Shown here: positions 26,972-36,158 of the stretch, piece by piece
Position numbering within the stretch: the first letter of the stretch is position 1
Layout of the letters: every line of letters begins with the position of its first letter
From: Stenotrophomonas nematodicola
GTDB lineage: Bacteria; Pseudomonadota; Gammaproteobacteria; Xanthomonadales; Xanthomonadaceae
Reading direction: 5' to 3'
Assembly (NCBI RefSeq): GCF_009467805.1
Contig: NZ_WIAY01000001.1
Span: 186,001-250,000 of the forward strand
DNA: 64,000 nt
Notes under the pieces: generated by a model
Seen by the model: only the letters and a program-made list of their open reading frames with translations
Told to the model about the DNA's origin: nothing
Database searches by the model: none
Program-made: the position numbers and the translations under genes

Positions 26972-27973
26972 CTACGGCAACTCGACAACAACCTTGCCCT
27001 TGGCCCGGCCGCTCTCGACATAGGTCAGCGCGCTTTGGGTGTCCTGGAACGGGAAGACCCTGTCGATGACAGGGCGGATCGCACCGGACTCGACCAGCGA
27101 GGTGATCTCGCTCAGCTGCCAACCTTCGGCACGCATGAACACGAAGGTGTACTTCACCCCTTTCTGCCTGGCCTTGCTGCGGATGCCATGGCTGAGCAGT
27201 CGCATGACCTGCTGAATCGGCCAGGCAAGGCCGCGCGCGGCGGCAAAGGTGGGCGTGGGCGGCCCGGAGATGGAGATGAGATGGCCACCCGGCTTGAGAA
27301 TCTGCAGCGAGCGGGTCAGCTCATCCTTGCCAAGGCTGTTGAGTACCACATCGTAGTCGCGCAGTTCCGTAGCGAAATCCTGCTGCTTGTAGTCGATGAC
27401 CACGTCCGCGCCCAGGTCCTTGACCCATGCCGTGTTGGCCGTGCTGGTCGTGGTAGCAACGAAGGCGCCAAGATGCTTCGCCAGTTGAATCGCCACGGTC
27501 CCGACGCCGCCAGAGCCGGCCTGGATGAAGACCTTCTGGCCCGGTTTCAGCTGCGCGGTTTCCACCAGCGCCTGCCACGCCGTCAACGCAACCAGCGGCA
27601 ACGAGGCTGCCTCCACCATGTTGAGATTGCTTGGCTTGCGTGCAACAGATGCTGCCTTGACGGCGATGAATTCGGCGAAGGTGCCGATGCGATCATCGTC
27701 GGGGCGTGCATACACTTCGTCGCCCGGCTTGAACTGGCGAACCCCAGCGCCCACACGCTCCACCGTGCCGGCCAGGTCATTGCCCAGAACAAGCGGCAGG
27801 CGATAAGGCAGGATCACCTTGAACTCCCCGGTCCTGATCTTGGTGTCCAGCGCATTGACGCTGGCAGCGTGTACGCGGATGAGTACATCGTCATCCCGGA
27901 GCACCGGCGATGGGGTGTCGCCGAGGTGGCCCGTCTCCTTCTTGCCATAACGGTCGATGAGGAAGGCTTTCAT
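26972..27973 (-). CDS. NADP-dependent quinone oxidoreductase-like protein (zinc-free MDR)
   Basis: 333 residues from ATG 27973 (MKAFLIDRYGKKETGHL). GroES-like N-terminal domain with VHAASVNALDTKIRTGEF and LGNDLAGTVERVGAGV; Rossmann loop VFIQAGSGGVGTVAIQLAKHLGA near 150; C-terminal SGRAKGKVVVELP. The usual catalytic zinc ligands are missing, so it belongs to the QOR-like medium-chain reductases that reduce quinones or enals with NADPH. It is the distal gene of the redox cluster beside the TetR gene. Confidence 0.9.
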   Translation of the reverse strand: MKAFLIDRYGKKETGHLGDTPSPVLRDDDVLIRVHAASVNALDTKIRTGEFKVILPYRLPLVLGNDLAGTVERVGAGVRQFKPGDEVYARPDDDRIGTFAEFIAVKAASVARKPSNLNMVEAASLPLVALTAWQALVETAQLKPGQKVFIQAGSGGVGTVAIQLAKHLGAFVATTTSTANTAWVKDLGADVVIDYKQQDFATELRDYDVVLNSLGKDELTRSLQILKPGGHLISISGPPTPTFAAARGLAWPIQQVMRLLSHGIRSKARQKGVKYTFVFMRAEGWQLSEITSLVESGAIRPVIDRVFPFQDTQSALTYVESGRAKGKVVVELP

Positions 27974-28030
27974 GAGCGGTGTATCTCTGGTGGCGTGGGT
28001 GCAGTCAGGCTGCGGGGGCAAGGGGGGGCG

Positions 28031-28894
28031 TCAGTCTTTGAGGAACGCTAGCGCTTCCCGGACGAACTCGGCGTGATACTGGAAAATCCCGCCATGACCT
28101 GCGTCGTCGTAGATGACCAGCGTCGCGTGGGGAATGCGGCGCGCCAAGTCGCCGCTGTTGGGGGTTGGGACCATGATGTCGCTGTCACCATTGGCAACCA
28201 GCACGGGAATGTGGATGCTGCCCAGGTCCTGGGGCGATTGCCTGCCCCAGGCGGTGATGGCCTTCAGCTGCCGTAGGAACGCGCCGGGTGAGGCCGATCT
28301 ATCGCGATCGCTCCTGCGCTCCTTGAGCCGTTGCAGGAAGTCGCGCGCCGCCTGTCGGCCGCGGGCGCTGGCGGTGAAGAACAGGTAGTACTTGGGGTCG
28401 CGGCGGGTCAGCAGGCCCTTGATGATCAAGGGCCAGGACACGCGACCCACCCGGTCGATACCACGGCCACCCGCAGGCCCGGTACCGGTCAGGATGAGCC
28501 GGCGCACGAGATCAGGTGCGTCCAGCACGACCTGCTGCGCGACGAAGCCGCCGAGCGAGAAGCCCAGAAGATCGACGCGGGTCAAGCCCATCGCACGGAT
28601 CAGGGCGAGGGTATCCCGCGCCATTTCTGCGATGGTCACCGGCGCCGTTCCGCCCGAACCTCCGATGCCCCGGTAGTCGATGGCGATGACCCGATGCCTG
28701 CTGGCCAGACCATCAACGATACGCGGATCGAAGTTGTCCAGCACCGCGCCCCAATGGTTGAGCATGACCAGAGGGATGCCGCCCTGTGGCCCAAGTTCAC
28801 GGTACGCGAACGGCGTGCCAGCGACCTCCAGCGAGCGGGTTGGTGCATTCTCGAACGAAGTGCCCGATGCGGGGCGGGTGTCGGAAATCGTCAT
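28031..28894 (-). CDS. Alpha/beta hydrolase
   Basis: 287 residues. The oxyanion strand VMLNHWGAVLDNFDP is unusual (HWG for HGxP). The nucleophile elbow reads LLGFSLGGFVAQQV (GFSLGG with Ser), a late Asp is in LVANGDSDIMVP and the catalytic His in DDAGHGGIFQYH. It could be an esterase, lactonase or haloperoxidase-like hydrolase; the substrate cannot be given. It lies between the quinone reductase and SDR genes on the same strand with gaps of 57 and 26 bp. Confidence 0.88.
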   Translation of the reverse strand: MTISDTRPASGTSFENAPTRSLEVAGTPFAYRELGPQGGIPLVMLNHWGAVLDNFDPRIVDGLASRHRVIAIDYRGIGGSGGTAPVTIAEMARDTLALIRAMGLTRVDLLGFSLGGFVAQQVVLDAPDLVRRLILTGTGPAGGRGIDRVGRVSWPLIIKGLLTRRDPKYYLFFTASARGRQAARDFLQRLKERRSDRDRSASPGAFLRQLKAITAWGRQSPQDLGSIHIPVLVANGDSDIMVPTPNSGDLARRIPHATLVIYDDAGHGGIFQYHAEFVREALAFLKD

Positions 28895-28920
28895 GGTGGC
28901 GTACCTGTGTGATCAGGACT

Positions 28921-29709
28921 TCAATCAACGCTGCGATAGCGCTCTGCAGCCTGCGCCTGCCGGATGTCCGAGAGCAGACCCTGACGCGACGCGTCCAGCG
29001 TGTCCCAGCGCTCAGCCACATGCAGCGGCGGAATGGTCACGGTCTCACGACGATCGAACCCGACAAGGGCCGCATCGACCAGCTCGCCGACATCCATCAC
29101 CTCCGACAGCGTATTGATGTCGATGCCGGCACGCTCCCAGATCTCGGTGCGGGTTGCCGCGGGCAGCACGGCCTGTACGTAGACACCTTTGGGCGACAGC
29201 TCCAGACTGAGTCCCTGCGAGAGAAATAGCACGAAGGCCTTGGTTGCACCGTAGACGGACATGCCGAACTCGGGTGCCAGACCCACCACCGAGCCGATGT
29301 TCACGATAGCGCCTTCGCCCGCGTTGCCCAGTCGCGGGGCGATGGCCGCGGCAAGGCGCGTCAGGGCGAGGATGTTCAGCGTCACCAAGGCGTCGATGCT
29401 GTCGGCTGACTGTTCGGTGAAGCCGCCGGATTGAGCAATGCCCGCGTTGTTGATCAGGATGCCGATGCGGGCGTCGTCGCGCAGGCGGGTTTCCACGTTG
29501 GCCAGATCGGTGCGCTGGGTGAGATCGGCCGGCAGGACGTCTACGGTGACCCCGGTTTCCTGACGCAGGCGGGCGGCGAGCGTCCCCAGTCGCGCCGTAT
29601 CGCGCGCGACCAGGACCAGGTTGTGGCCGCGGCGTGCGAAGCGTTCGGCGTAGACGGTGCCGATGCCGCTGGAGGCGCCGGTGATGAGGACGGCAGGAAG
29701 CATGCTCAT
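28921..29709 (-). CDS. Short-chain dehydrogenase/reductase of the OYE cluster
   Basis: 262 residues. TGASSGIG near residue 10, NNAG near 88, catalytic Ser in NIGSVVGLAPE and the YGATK pair. The C-terminus (AERWDTLDASRQGLLSDIRQAQAAERYR) is of the DltE/YqjQ-like SDR subgroup. Probably cotranscribed with the hydrolase and quinone reductase. Substrate unknown. Confidence 0.9.
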   Translation of the reverse strand: MSMLPAVLITGASSGIGTVYAERFARRGHNLVLVARDTARLGTLAARLRQETGVTVDVLPADLTQRTDLANVETRLRDDARIGILINNAGIAQSGGFTEQSADSIDALVTLNILALTRLAAAIAPRLGNAGEGAIVNIGSVVGLAPEFGMSVYGATKAFVLFLSQGLSLELSPKGVYVQAVLPAATRTEIWERAGIDINTLSEVMDVGELVDAALVGFDRRETVTIPPLHVAERWDTLDASRQGLLSDIRQAQAAERYRSVD

Positions 29710-29769
29710 GGTGTGTCTCTTGGAATGTCGTGGGCAAACGGGGTGTGCAGCGGGGCGATGCTGGACGGG

Positions 29770-30864
29770 TTACTGCGGCGTATCGGTCAATGCGGGGTAG
29801 TCGGTGTAGCCTTCCGCGCCGCCGCCGTACAACGTGGCAGGGTTCAATGCGTTCAAGGGCGCGCCGGTCTTCAGGCGTTCAACCAGATCGGGATTGCTGA
29901 TGAAGGCGCGACCAAACGCAACGAGGTCCACCTTGCCCTCGGTGAGGCGCGTGCTGGCAAGGTCCAGGTCGTAGCCGTTGTTGGCCAGATAGGTCCCCTT
30001 GAAGCGACCGCGCAGCCCATCGAAGTCGAAGGGCGCGACGTCACGTGGCCCGCCGGTCGCGCCTTCGACCACATGCAGGTAGACGATGCCCAGCGCGCTG
30101 AGCTGGTCGACGATGTAGTCGTACTGCGGCTGCGGGTCGCTGACGGTGGCAATGGCGTTGGCCGGGGAGACCGGCGAGATGCGCACGCCGGTGCGGTCCG
30201 CGCCAATCTCCTCCGCTACGCCGGCGGTGACCTCCAGCAGTAGGCGCGCGCGGTTCTCGATCGAGCCGCCGTACGCGTCGGTGCGCTGGTTGGCGCCGTC
30301 TTTGATGAACTGTTCCAGCAGGTAACCGTTGGCACCGTGAATCTCCACGCCATCGAACCCGGCGGTGATCGCATTGGCGGCGGCCTGGCGGAAGTCGTTG
30401 ACGATGCCGGGCAGCTCGTCGATCTCCAGCGCACGCGGCTCGGATACATCAACAAAGCCGTTATGGACGAAGGTCTTGGTCTGCGCACGAATGGCCGAGG
30501 CGGAGACAGGCGCGGCATTGCCGGGCTGCAGGTCCACGTGCGAAATGCGGCCCACGTGCCACAGCTGCACGAAGATGCGCCCGCCACGGGCATGCACGGC
30601 ATCGGTGACCTTGCGCCAGCCATCGATCTGATCCTGCGTGTAGAGCCCCGGCGTGTCCTGGTAGCCCTGGGCCTGCGCCGAGATCTGGGTGGCCTCGGTG
30701 ATGATCAGGCCGGCCGAGGCGCGCTGGGCGTAGTAGGTGGCGGCCAGCGGGGTGGGTACCAGGCCGGCGCCGGCGCGGTTACGCGTCAGCGGTGCCATCA
30801 CGATGCGGTTGGCCAGGGTCAGAGGGCCAAGGGGATAGGGCTGGAAGAGTGTCGTGGTCGTCAT
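29770..30864 (-). CDS. Alkene reductase, old yellow enzyme family
   Basis: 364 residues. It opens LFQPYPLGPLTLANRIVMAPLTRNRAG, with HVGRISHVDLQPG, the substrate-binding GFDGVEIHGANGYLLEQFIKD (His-Gly-Ala-Asn) and the FMN phosphate region LVAFGRAFISNPDL. Members such as NemA reduce electrophilic alkenes and nitro compounds with NADPH. First gene of the minus-strand redox cluster, divergent from the TetR gene, which probably controls it as NemR controls NemA. Confidence 0.94.
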   Translation of the reverse strand: MTTTTLFQPYPLGPLTLANRIVMAPLTRNRAGAGLVPTPLAATYYAQRASAGLIITEATQISAQAQGYQDTPGLYTQDQIDGWRKVTDAVHARGGRIFVQLWHVGRISHVDLQPGNAAPVSASAIRAQTKTFVHNGFVDVSEPRALEIDELPGIVNDFRQAAANAITAGFDGVEIHGANGYLLEQFIKDGANQRTDAYGGSIENRARLLLEVTAGVAEEIGADRTGVRISPVSPANAIATVSDPQPQYDYIVDQLSALGIVYLHVVEGATGGPRDVAPFDFDGLRGRFKGTYLANNGYDLDLASTRLTEGKVDLVAFGRAFISNPDLVERLKTGAPLNALNPATLYGGGAEGYTDYPALTDTPQ

Positions 30865-30963
30865 GTGGTGTGGGGGCGTAATCGTTGAGAGGGCTGTTAC
30901 GGAGAGGCCTAAGCCGTGGGCGCTGCAACTTCACCTCAATGATGTCGACCGTAATCTTAAATG

Positions 30964-31004
30964 TCAATGGATTGATGATGCCCATAATCTATCCGTGCTA
31001 TAGT
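30964..31004. promoter_or_regulatory. TetR/OYE intergenic promoter with candidate operator
   Basis: TCAATGGATTGA (30964-30975) is a short palindrome in the 179-bp gap between the divergent OYE and TetR genes. TATAGT at 30999-31004 could be the -10 of the TetR gene. The operator assignment is by position. Confidence 0.4.
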
Positions 31005-31043
31005 GCCATTCTTCCGCAGTACAGCGTCACGAGACATCGGGTC

Positions 31044-31703
31044 ATGAAGGTCACCAAGGCACAAGCGCAGGCCAACCGGGCGCACATCGTCGAAACCGCA
31101 TCCACGCTCTTCAGGAAGCGGGGCTACGACGGGGTGGGTGTTGCGGACCTGATGGCGGCCGCCGGCTTTACCCACGGCGGCTTCTACAAGCATTTCGGTT
31201 CCAAGGCCGATTTGATGGCCGAAGCCGCGAGCTGTGGCTTTTCAAAATCTGCCGAGGCGCTGGCTGAGGTGGATCAGCGGGCGTTTCTGACCTACTACCT
31301 GTCCCGAGAGCACCGGGACGGGCCCGGCGACGGCTGCACGATGGCCGCGCTGTGCAGTGACGCCGCTCGTCAGTCAGCGTCGGTCAGGGCGGCCTTTGCG
31401 GCTGGTATTGAAGCTCAGCTCACAGGAGGTGCAGACCAGAAAAATGAAGCCGATACGGCCACCGTTGAAAGCAATCGCGCGCGGCAGATCGCCCTGATCG
31501 CTCAGGCGGTTGGGGCCATCGTATTGTCGCGATCCTGCCCGGATGATGCGTCGCTCGCGGATGAGATCCTGGACGCCTGTCGGGAGGACATTCTGGCGCG
31601 GCTGCCCAGTGGAGCCGCTGCTGGAGGCCCTGCCTCGCGGTTGCAATCGGGTCAAGCTCCCCGCCGGACGGATCACAAGCCTAAGAAGGGCCCGATAGGG
31701 TAG
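31044..31703 (+). CDS. TetR/AcrR family regulator
   Basis: 219 residues from ATG 31044 (MKVTKAQAQANRAHIVETASTLFRKRGYDGVGV). The helix-turn-helix reads VADLMAAAGFTHGGFYKHFGSKADLMAEA, close to the regulators that control reductive detoxification genes. Cysteines at CTMAALCSD could sense electrophiles as in NemR, which is inference. The final 30 residues after ARLPSGA look unlike the family and may be read-through into the repeat-rich DNA beyond. Confidence 0.9.
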   Translation: MKVTKAQAQANRAHIVETASTLFRKRGYDGVGVADLMAAAGFTHGGFYKHFGSKADLMAEAASCGFSKSAEALAEVDQRAFLTYYLSREHRDGPGDGCTMAALCSDAARQSASVRAAFAAGIEAQLTGGADQKNEADTATVESNRARQIALIAQAVGAIVLSRSCPDDASLADEILDACREDILARLPSGAAAGGPASRLQSGQAPRRTDHKPKKGPIG

Positions 31704-31760
31704 TGCTGGCGTGCGGAGCCATCCTTGGATAGCGGAGGCTTGTCTCCTGGACCATTGCGG

Positions 31761-31788
31761 ATGTTCGCTCTTGGCCGGAAGCGGCCCC
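31761..31788. repeat. Interspersed hairpin repeat, copy 2
   Basis: ATGTTCGCTCTTGGCCGGAAGCGG shares the TTGGCCGGAAGCGG core with copies at 26871 and 40245. The left arm is degenerate. Confidence 0.5.
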
Positions 31789-31879
31789 TAGTCCAACGGG
31801 TAGGGCAGGGGCGACGTCCCCCCGGGATTGAGTAGCACGACGGGTTGGAGTCCAATCCTCAACGACAAGGAGATTGGAC

Positions 31880-32503
31880 GTGAAGAAGCGCTTTTCCGAA
31901 GAACAGATCATCGGCTTCCTGGCGAAAAAAGTGGTGACCGCACCGGTGCGCAGGTTGCTGGTGCGGAGCATGGTCGAGAAAGGGCTCAGTGAGCGGCGTG
32001 CGTTGGTGGTTGCACGCATGAGCGCCAGCGCGCTGCGTTACGAGCCCAGGCCGGACCACAACGTTGAACTGCGTGAGCAGATCGCGGCCCTGGCACACCG
32101 GCATCGACGTTACGGCGTGGGCAAGATCCATCTGAAGCTGCGACAGAGTGGGTTCGTCGTGAACTACAAGCGTGTGGAGCGCCTGTATGAGGAAGCTGGC
32201 CTGCAGGTGCGTCGCAGGAAGCGCAAGAAGGTGCCTGTCGGTGAACGTCAGCCCTTGCTGCGCCCGTCCGCCGCCAACCAGGTTTTGCCGCAGGTGATCA
32301 GGACAGACAACGGCAAGGAGTTTTGCGGAAAAGCGATGGTGGCGTGGGCTCACGAGAAGGGAATTGCCCTGCGCCTGATCGAGCCGGGGAAGCCGAACCA
32401 AAACGCTTACGTTGAGTCCTTCAACGGGCGGCTGCGCGCGCTACGGATAGGCATCAATCGATCTGTCCGGCATATTTGGCTCTGGCATCTCGCCAGTCGG
32501 TAA
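31880..32503 (+). pseudogene. Decayed IS3-family transposase (orfA-orfB remnants)
   Basis: One open frame joins pieces of an IS3-family element. It starts with the OrfA N-terminus (KKRFSEEQIIGFL), jumps at once to the OrfB N-terminus (RRLLVRSMVEKGLSERRALVV, then HRHRRYGVGKIHLKLRQSGF), and jumps again from SAANQVLPQ to VIRTDNGKEF. The first catalytic Asp region of the rve domain is missing, while the second Asp and the Glu (NAYVESFNGRLR) remain. The frame then leaves the family and ends at an unrelated stop. At least two internal deletions plus loss of the 3' end make it inactive. Confidence 0.85.
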
Positions 32504-32675
32504 GTCGCCGCCCCAGCCCAACTACAACGCCTTGGCCGGCGTTTCGGCCGCTCCTCAGGGGGGCAGGGGACTGTGTCGTTGTGAGTCGCTCAGCCTCCAG
32601 CCCTCGATAGCCTGGCCACTTGCGGGTCGTTCGATCACCGCATGTTTTAGTATGGCGCTCTAGACTCAAGGTGGC

Positions 32676-32816
32676 CTAGGAGATCGGATTGCAGCTCAGA
32701 GCCTGGATGACCCGAGCATGATCTAGGGCGCTTGGAAGGACGCCTCGAATTTCAACATCCGAGAGCCCCATAGACTGGCCTGAAACCCATCTTTCTGTGG
32801 AAAGTTCGTATTCCAT
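32676..32816 (-). CDS. Possible small protein with strong ribosome site
   Basis: 46 residues starting MEYELSTERWVSGQS. The ATG at 32816 is preceded by AGGAGG at ideal spacing, and the peptide has a balanced composition unlike the arginine-rich shadows in this genome. No family recognised. It lies just outside the tniA gene on the opposite strand, so it could be a relic of the integration site. Confidence 0.35.
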   Translation of the reverse strand: MEYELSTERWVSGQSMGLSDVEIRGVLPSALDHARVIQALSCNPIS

Positions 32817-33052
32817 GCATCCTCCTCGAGTCAAACGTTTCTGCGTTGCGGCATCCATGCATCAACATTTTCTGCAGTGGTTCGTCTCACCCCAAAAATT
32901 CTCTGCCTCGAAAGCTGAAATCTCTGCAATGGCGAGCTAAAGATGTCTGCAACGAACATGAGCTGTGGGTTTCTTTAGATCGCGCCCAACACTAGGTGCT
33001 TGATTTAGTTGCGAAATGGCCGGGAGCGTTCGTCGCACACGCTCAGCCCGAC

Positions 33053-33062
33053 TGTTAGAGAC
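33053..33062. mobile_element. Candidate left-end motif of the TniABQ transposon
   Basis: TGTTAGAGAC starts with the TGT expected for Tn7/Tn5053-type ends. The same ten bases recur at 33501, and GTTAGAGA recurs at 37113 and inverted at 37027-37034. No target duplication could be confirmed, so the boundary is tentative. Confidence 0.35.
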
Positions 33063-33471
33063 ATGATTCAGAGAAAAAGCACAGTGCAGGGACACGATCC
33101 TGCAAACATCGTATGCGTCAGTAGCCTAAGCGGACCCCATCAGGTGGTCCAAGCCTAACTGCGGGCTGCTGCGCCCTATCGTCCATAGACTATAAAATAC
33201 CTTTCAGATCAATGCGTTGCGATTGCGCGGCGTTTCTCTGCGTGCTAATTCTGACAGGCCGCGCTATGCGGAGACCTTTGATCGGCGGAGAAAACAGCTA
33301 TGGCCTGACGCAAATGGATGCCTTCGGCTAGAACGACGAAAGGCCAGGGCGGCAACCCTGACCTCTCTGGACAACCGGATAATCCGCCGATTGGGGCTAG
33401 CCTTTCATGCCTCTCTACTTGTGTCAATAGTGGGGCGGGCATCTTTTGCCTCGGGTCCTGAGGGCCCAAGT

Positions 33472-35310
33472 ATGAACTCTCCAATGAGAGCCGCGCGACC
33501 TGTTAGAGACCTGGTTGTGAAATCGGGTGAGTTGGTGATGTGCAGCTCGAGACTGTGCCGCATCGTGAGTTGCACAGCGCCTGACAAAATTCACATCCAA
33601 ATAGAAGGGACTTCAGAGTACCAATGGGTAGGCGTTGGCGATCTTTCCTCGTACAACCAGGAGGTCACTGAAAAGAAGATTCGGCACGTCGCCAGTACGG
33701 ACGCTGCTCAGGAGGCAGTAGCTTTGCAATGGGCAAAAGCGCTCGGAGCAGCGCTGAGGGCGCACGGCGCTAGGTTGTCTAAGCGCACGTGCGATGAAAT
33801 CGCCGGGAAATTCGATGTTTCGGCGAAGACTGTCAGACGTCGCTGGCGGCTGTACTGCTACAACCCGCTACCGGCATCTCAGTTGCCGAGCCTGCCTGGT
33901 CCATCGCCGAAGGCCAGGCTTCTGCCACCCCTCGTGGAGAGCTTGATCGCCGCCGCGATCGACGAGATCTATCTGGTCCGTGAGGCAAGCTCAGTTGCAG
34001 CTGTCGTTCGAAGGTGTGCACAGCTCTCGCGGGATGCGGGTGTAGCAGCCCCCAGCTACGCGGCGGTCAAGGCGCGTGTCCGTGCACGAGATCCAATGCA
34101 ACTGGCTGTGAAGCGCCTTGGGAGCCATGAAGCTCGTGCAAAGCAGGCTCCATCGATCCGAGGCTTGGACACGTCATACCCCCTTGAGGTCGTCCAAATT
34201 GATCACGCAGTCGTCGACTTGATGGTGGTTAGTCCACTGACACGGCAGGTTATCGGGCGGCCGTGGATCACGCTCGCTATCGACGTCTTCACTCGTTGCG
34301 TTGTTGGCTACTACATGAGCTTTGATCCGCCCGACCAGACTTCAGTTGCGCTGACACTTGAGCACAGCTGCCTGCCGAAAGAGCGGTGGCTTGAATCCAT
34401 TGGGCTAGATGGCAAACTCAAGTACTCAATCTTCGGAAAGATGGCTCGAATCGCGTGGGACAACGCGAAGACATTCAAAACAAAGGCGCTGCTCGCGCAA
34501 TGCGAGCGCTACGGAATTGAGGTCCGTCCCAGACCAGTCCGCAGGCCTCACTACGGCGCCTATATCGAACGCTACATCGGCACGATGATGGGCGCGGTGC
34601 ATCTCCTGCCTGGGACAACTTTCTCCAACTCAAAGCAGCGAGGTGACTATCCATCGGAGAAGAAGGCGGTACTGACCATCGCGGAACTTGAGCAGTGGCT
34701 CGCGCTCCAGATCGCGGGCGTATATCACAACTCTCCGCACAGTGGGCTGGGCGGAAGGACTCCATTGCAGGTGTGGGATCAGTCGTGGTCTAGCGAGCAA
34801 GGCTCCACCCGCTTTCCCCCTATGATCGGCAACCCCCGCGACTTCACACTAGGCTTCCTGCCGGCCGCCAATAGAAGAATAGGCCGGGCAGGAATTCAGC
34901 TGCACTCGCTTCACTACTGGGATCCCGCCCTTTCACCATTCATCAATGATGGTATTGAACATCGAGTGCACTATAGCCAGCGCGACCTCAGCAAGGTGTT
35001 CTTGTATGCAGCTGGCGACTACATCGATGTGCCACTACTAGATCGTTCTAGGAACCCATTTTCGCTCTGGGAACTTCGCGACATCCGAGCTCATATGAAG
35101 GAGCAAGGCAAGAAAGCTGCTTCGGAGAGCGAACTGTTTGATGCACTTGAGCGTCAAAGGGAAATCCTGCATCAAGCCGCGACCAGCTCAAAGAAAGCTC
35201 GCCGTAAGTTGGCCAGGTTGCCGCCGGTAGTACCCAAGGCGGTCAGAGAAGAAGTCGATTATGCAGAGCCCGCTCTACCAATCCCCTCCAGTGAGGGCCT
35301 GGTGGAATGA
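33472..35310 (+). CDS. tniA: TniA/TnsB-like DDE transposase
   Basis: 612 residues. An N-terminal helix-turn-helix region near 110-125 (CDEIAGKFDVSAKTVRRRWRLY) is followed by the rve catalytic domain with Asp244 (VVQIDHAVVD), Asp330 (AWDNAKTF) and Glu366 (YIERYIG), the DD(35)E spacing of TnsB/TniA/MuA. A mu-type C-terminal beta region follows. It catalyses strand transfer of the transposon. It overlaps tniB by 4 bp. The low GC relative to the 1-31 kb region suggests recent acquisition. Confidence 0.92.
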   Translation: MNSPMRAARPVRDLVVKSGELVMCSSRLCRIVSCTAPDKIHIQIEGTSEYQWVGVGDLSSYNQEVTEKKIRHVASTDAAQEAVALQWAKALGAALRAHGARLSKRTCDEIAGKFDVSAKTVRRRWRLYCYNPLPASQLPSLPGPSPKARLLPPLVESLIAAAIDEIYLVREASSVAAVVRRCAQLSRDAGVAAPSYAAVKARVRARDPMQLAVKRLGSHEARAKQAPSIRGLDTSYPLEVVQIDHAVVDLMVVSPLTRQVIGRPWITLAIDVFTRCVVGYYMSFDPPDQTSVALTLEHSCLPKERWLESIGLDGKLKYSIFGKMARIAWDNAKTFKTKALLAQCERYGIEVRPRPVRRPHYGAYIERYIGTMMGAVHLLPGTTFSNSKQRGDYPSEKKAVLTIAELEQWLALQIAGVYHNSPHSGLGGRTPLQVWDQSWSSEQGSTRFPPMIGNPRDFTLGFLPAANRRIGRAGIQLHSLHYWDPALSPFINDGIEHRVHYSQRDLSKVFLYAAGDYIDVPLLDRSRNPFSLWELRDIRAHMKEQGKKAASESELFDALERQREILHQAATSSKKARRKLARLPPVVPKAVREEVDYAEPALPIPSSEGLVE

Positions 35311-36158
35311 ACCTGCCTGAAGATATCGGTCGCACCCATCCCCATCTAGAGGGCGATCTTCCGTTCGTGCTGAGTTCCCACTCAGTAAGGATTTTGAAGG
35401 CTCTGAGCCAGCTTCGCGTGGGCGAGTACCGACGCAGCCGGCCTGTGTGCCTTCACATTGCAGCAGCTGCCGGCAGCGGAAAGAGTCGGCTCCTCAACCA
35501 CTACATGTCCCAAGTCTCTTCCGTTCGGGAAGCGACGGGGTCGCGTTACAGAGAGGCGATCTTGATCGAGGCACCTTATGACGGCAACTGCATGAAGATG
35601 TGCCGGTCCATCATCAATGCGTGTTTGCCCGGGTTTCCCATCCGCAAAACCCAGAACATACACGAGCAGGTCGCTGACGTGTTGCAGGCATCGGGGGTAA
35701 AACAGCTTCTGATTGATGAGGCTGGACATATTCTCAACGCTGGGAAATCTGGCCAGCAATACACTCTTGCACTCATCAAATCCATCTGCAATCTGGGCAT
35801 CACGGTATGCATCGCAACAACAAGGAACATGGTCAATGCGCTGGCTGCAGACGAGCAACTGGCATCTCGGTTCAAAAGGGTTGAGCTTCCCGTTTGGTCA
35901 GAATCCAACGAGTTCCGTCAGTTCCTGGCCGGCATTGAAGTCGAGCTGAAGCTTCCTGAGCGTTCCCACCTGGACAGCAAGACCATGATTCGCTGGCTGG
36001 CGGCCCATGACTGCTGCGTTACCTTCAGATTGTTGGAGGTTGTCCTCGGCGCAGCCCGTCTTGCCAATTCGCGCGGAGAAGGGCGCATCTCAGTCGAGTT
36101 GCTCGACGAATTCTGGAAATCCGGGTTCGGTGTCGAGGAGAGATCCCATGAGGATTGA
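35307..36158 (+). CDS. tniB: TniB/TnsC-like AAA ATPase
   Basis: 283 residues. Walker A HIAAAAGSGKSRLLNHY near 50, Walker B QLLIDEAGHILN near 130, and sensor region CIATTRNMVN. TniB/TnsC proteins form the ATP-dependent target-selection filament that recruits the transposase. Its start overlaps tniA and its end overlaps tniQ by 11 bp, so the three are one operon. Confidence 0.92.
   Translation: MNLPEDIGRTHPHLEGDLPFVLSSHSVRILKALSQLRVGEYRRSRPVCLHIAAAAGSGKSRLLNHYMSQVSSVREATGSRYREAILIEAPYDGNCMKMCRSIINACLPGFPIRKTQNIHEQVADVLQASGVKQLLIDEAGHILNAGKSGQQYTLALIKSICNLGITVCIATTRNMVNALAADEQLASRFKRVELPVWSESNEFRQFLAGIEVELKLPERSHLDSKTMIRWLAAHDCCVTFRLLEVVLGAARLANSRGEGRISVELLDEFWKSGFGVEERSHED

Larger units (their letters stand above)
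32504..33471. other. Gene-poor left flank of the tni module
   Basis: 968 bp of lower-GC DNA between the IS3 remnant and tniA. I see one possible small gene (32676-32816) and the GTTAGAGAC motif that may mark the transposon's left end (33053). No other supported gene. The tniA frame is open to 33217, but its first 85 residues are arginine-rich and I take ATG 33472 as start. Confidence 0.5.

Noticed and set aside
26909..28051. 380-codon open frame opposite the quinone reductase-like gene
   Set aside because: Antisense of a gene with intact motifs; no domain in the translation.
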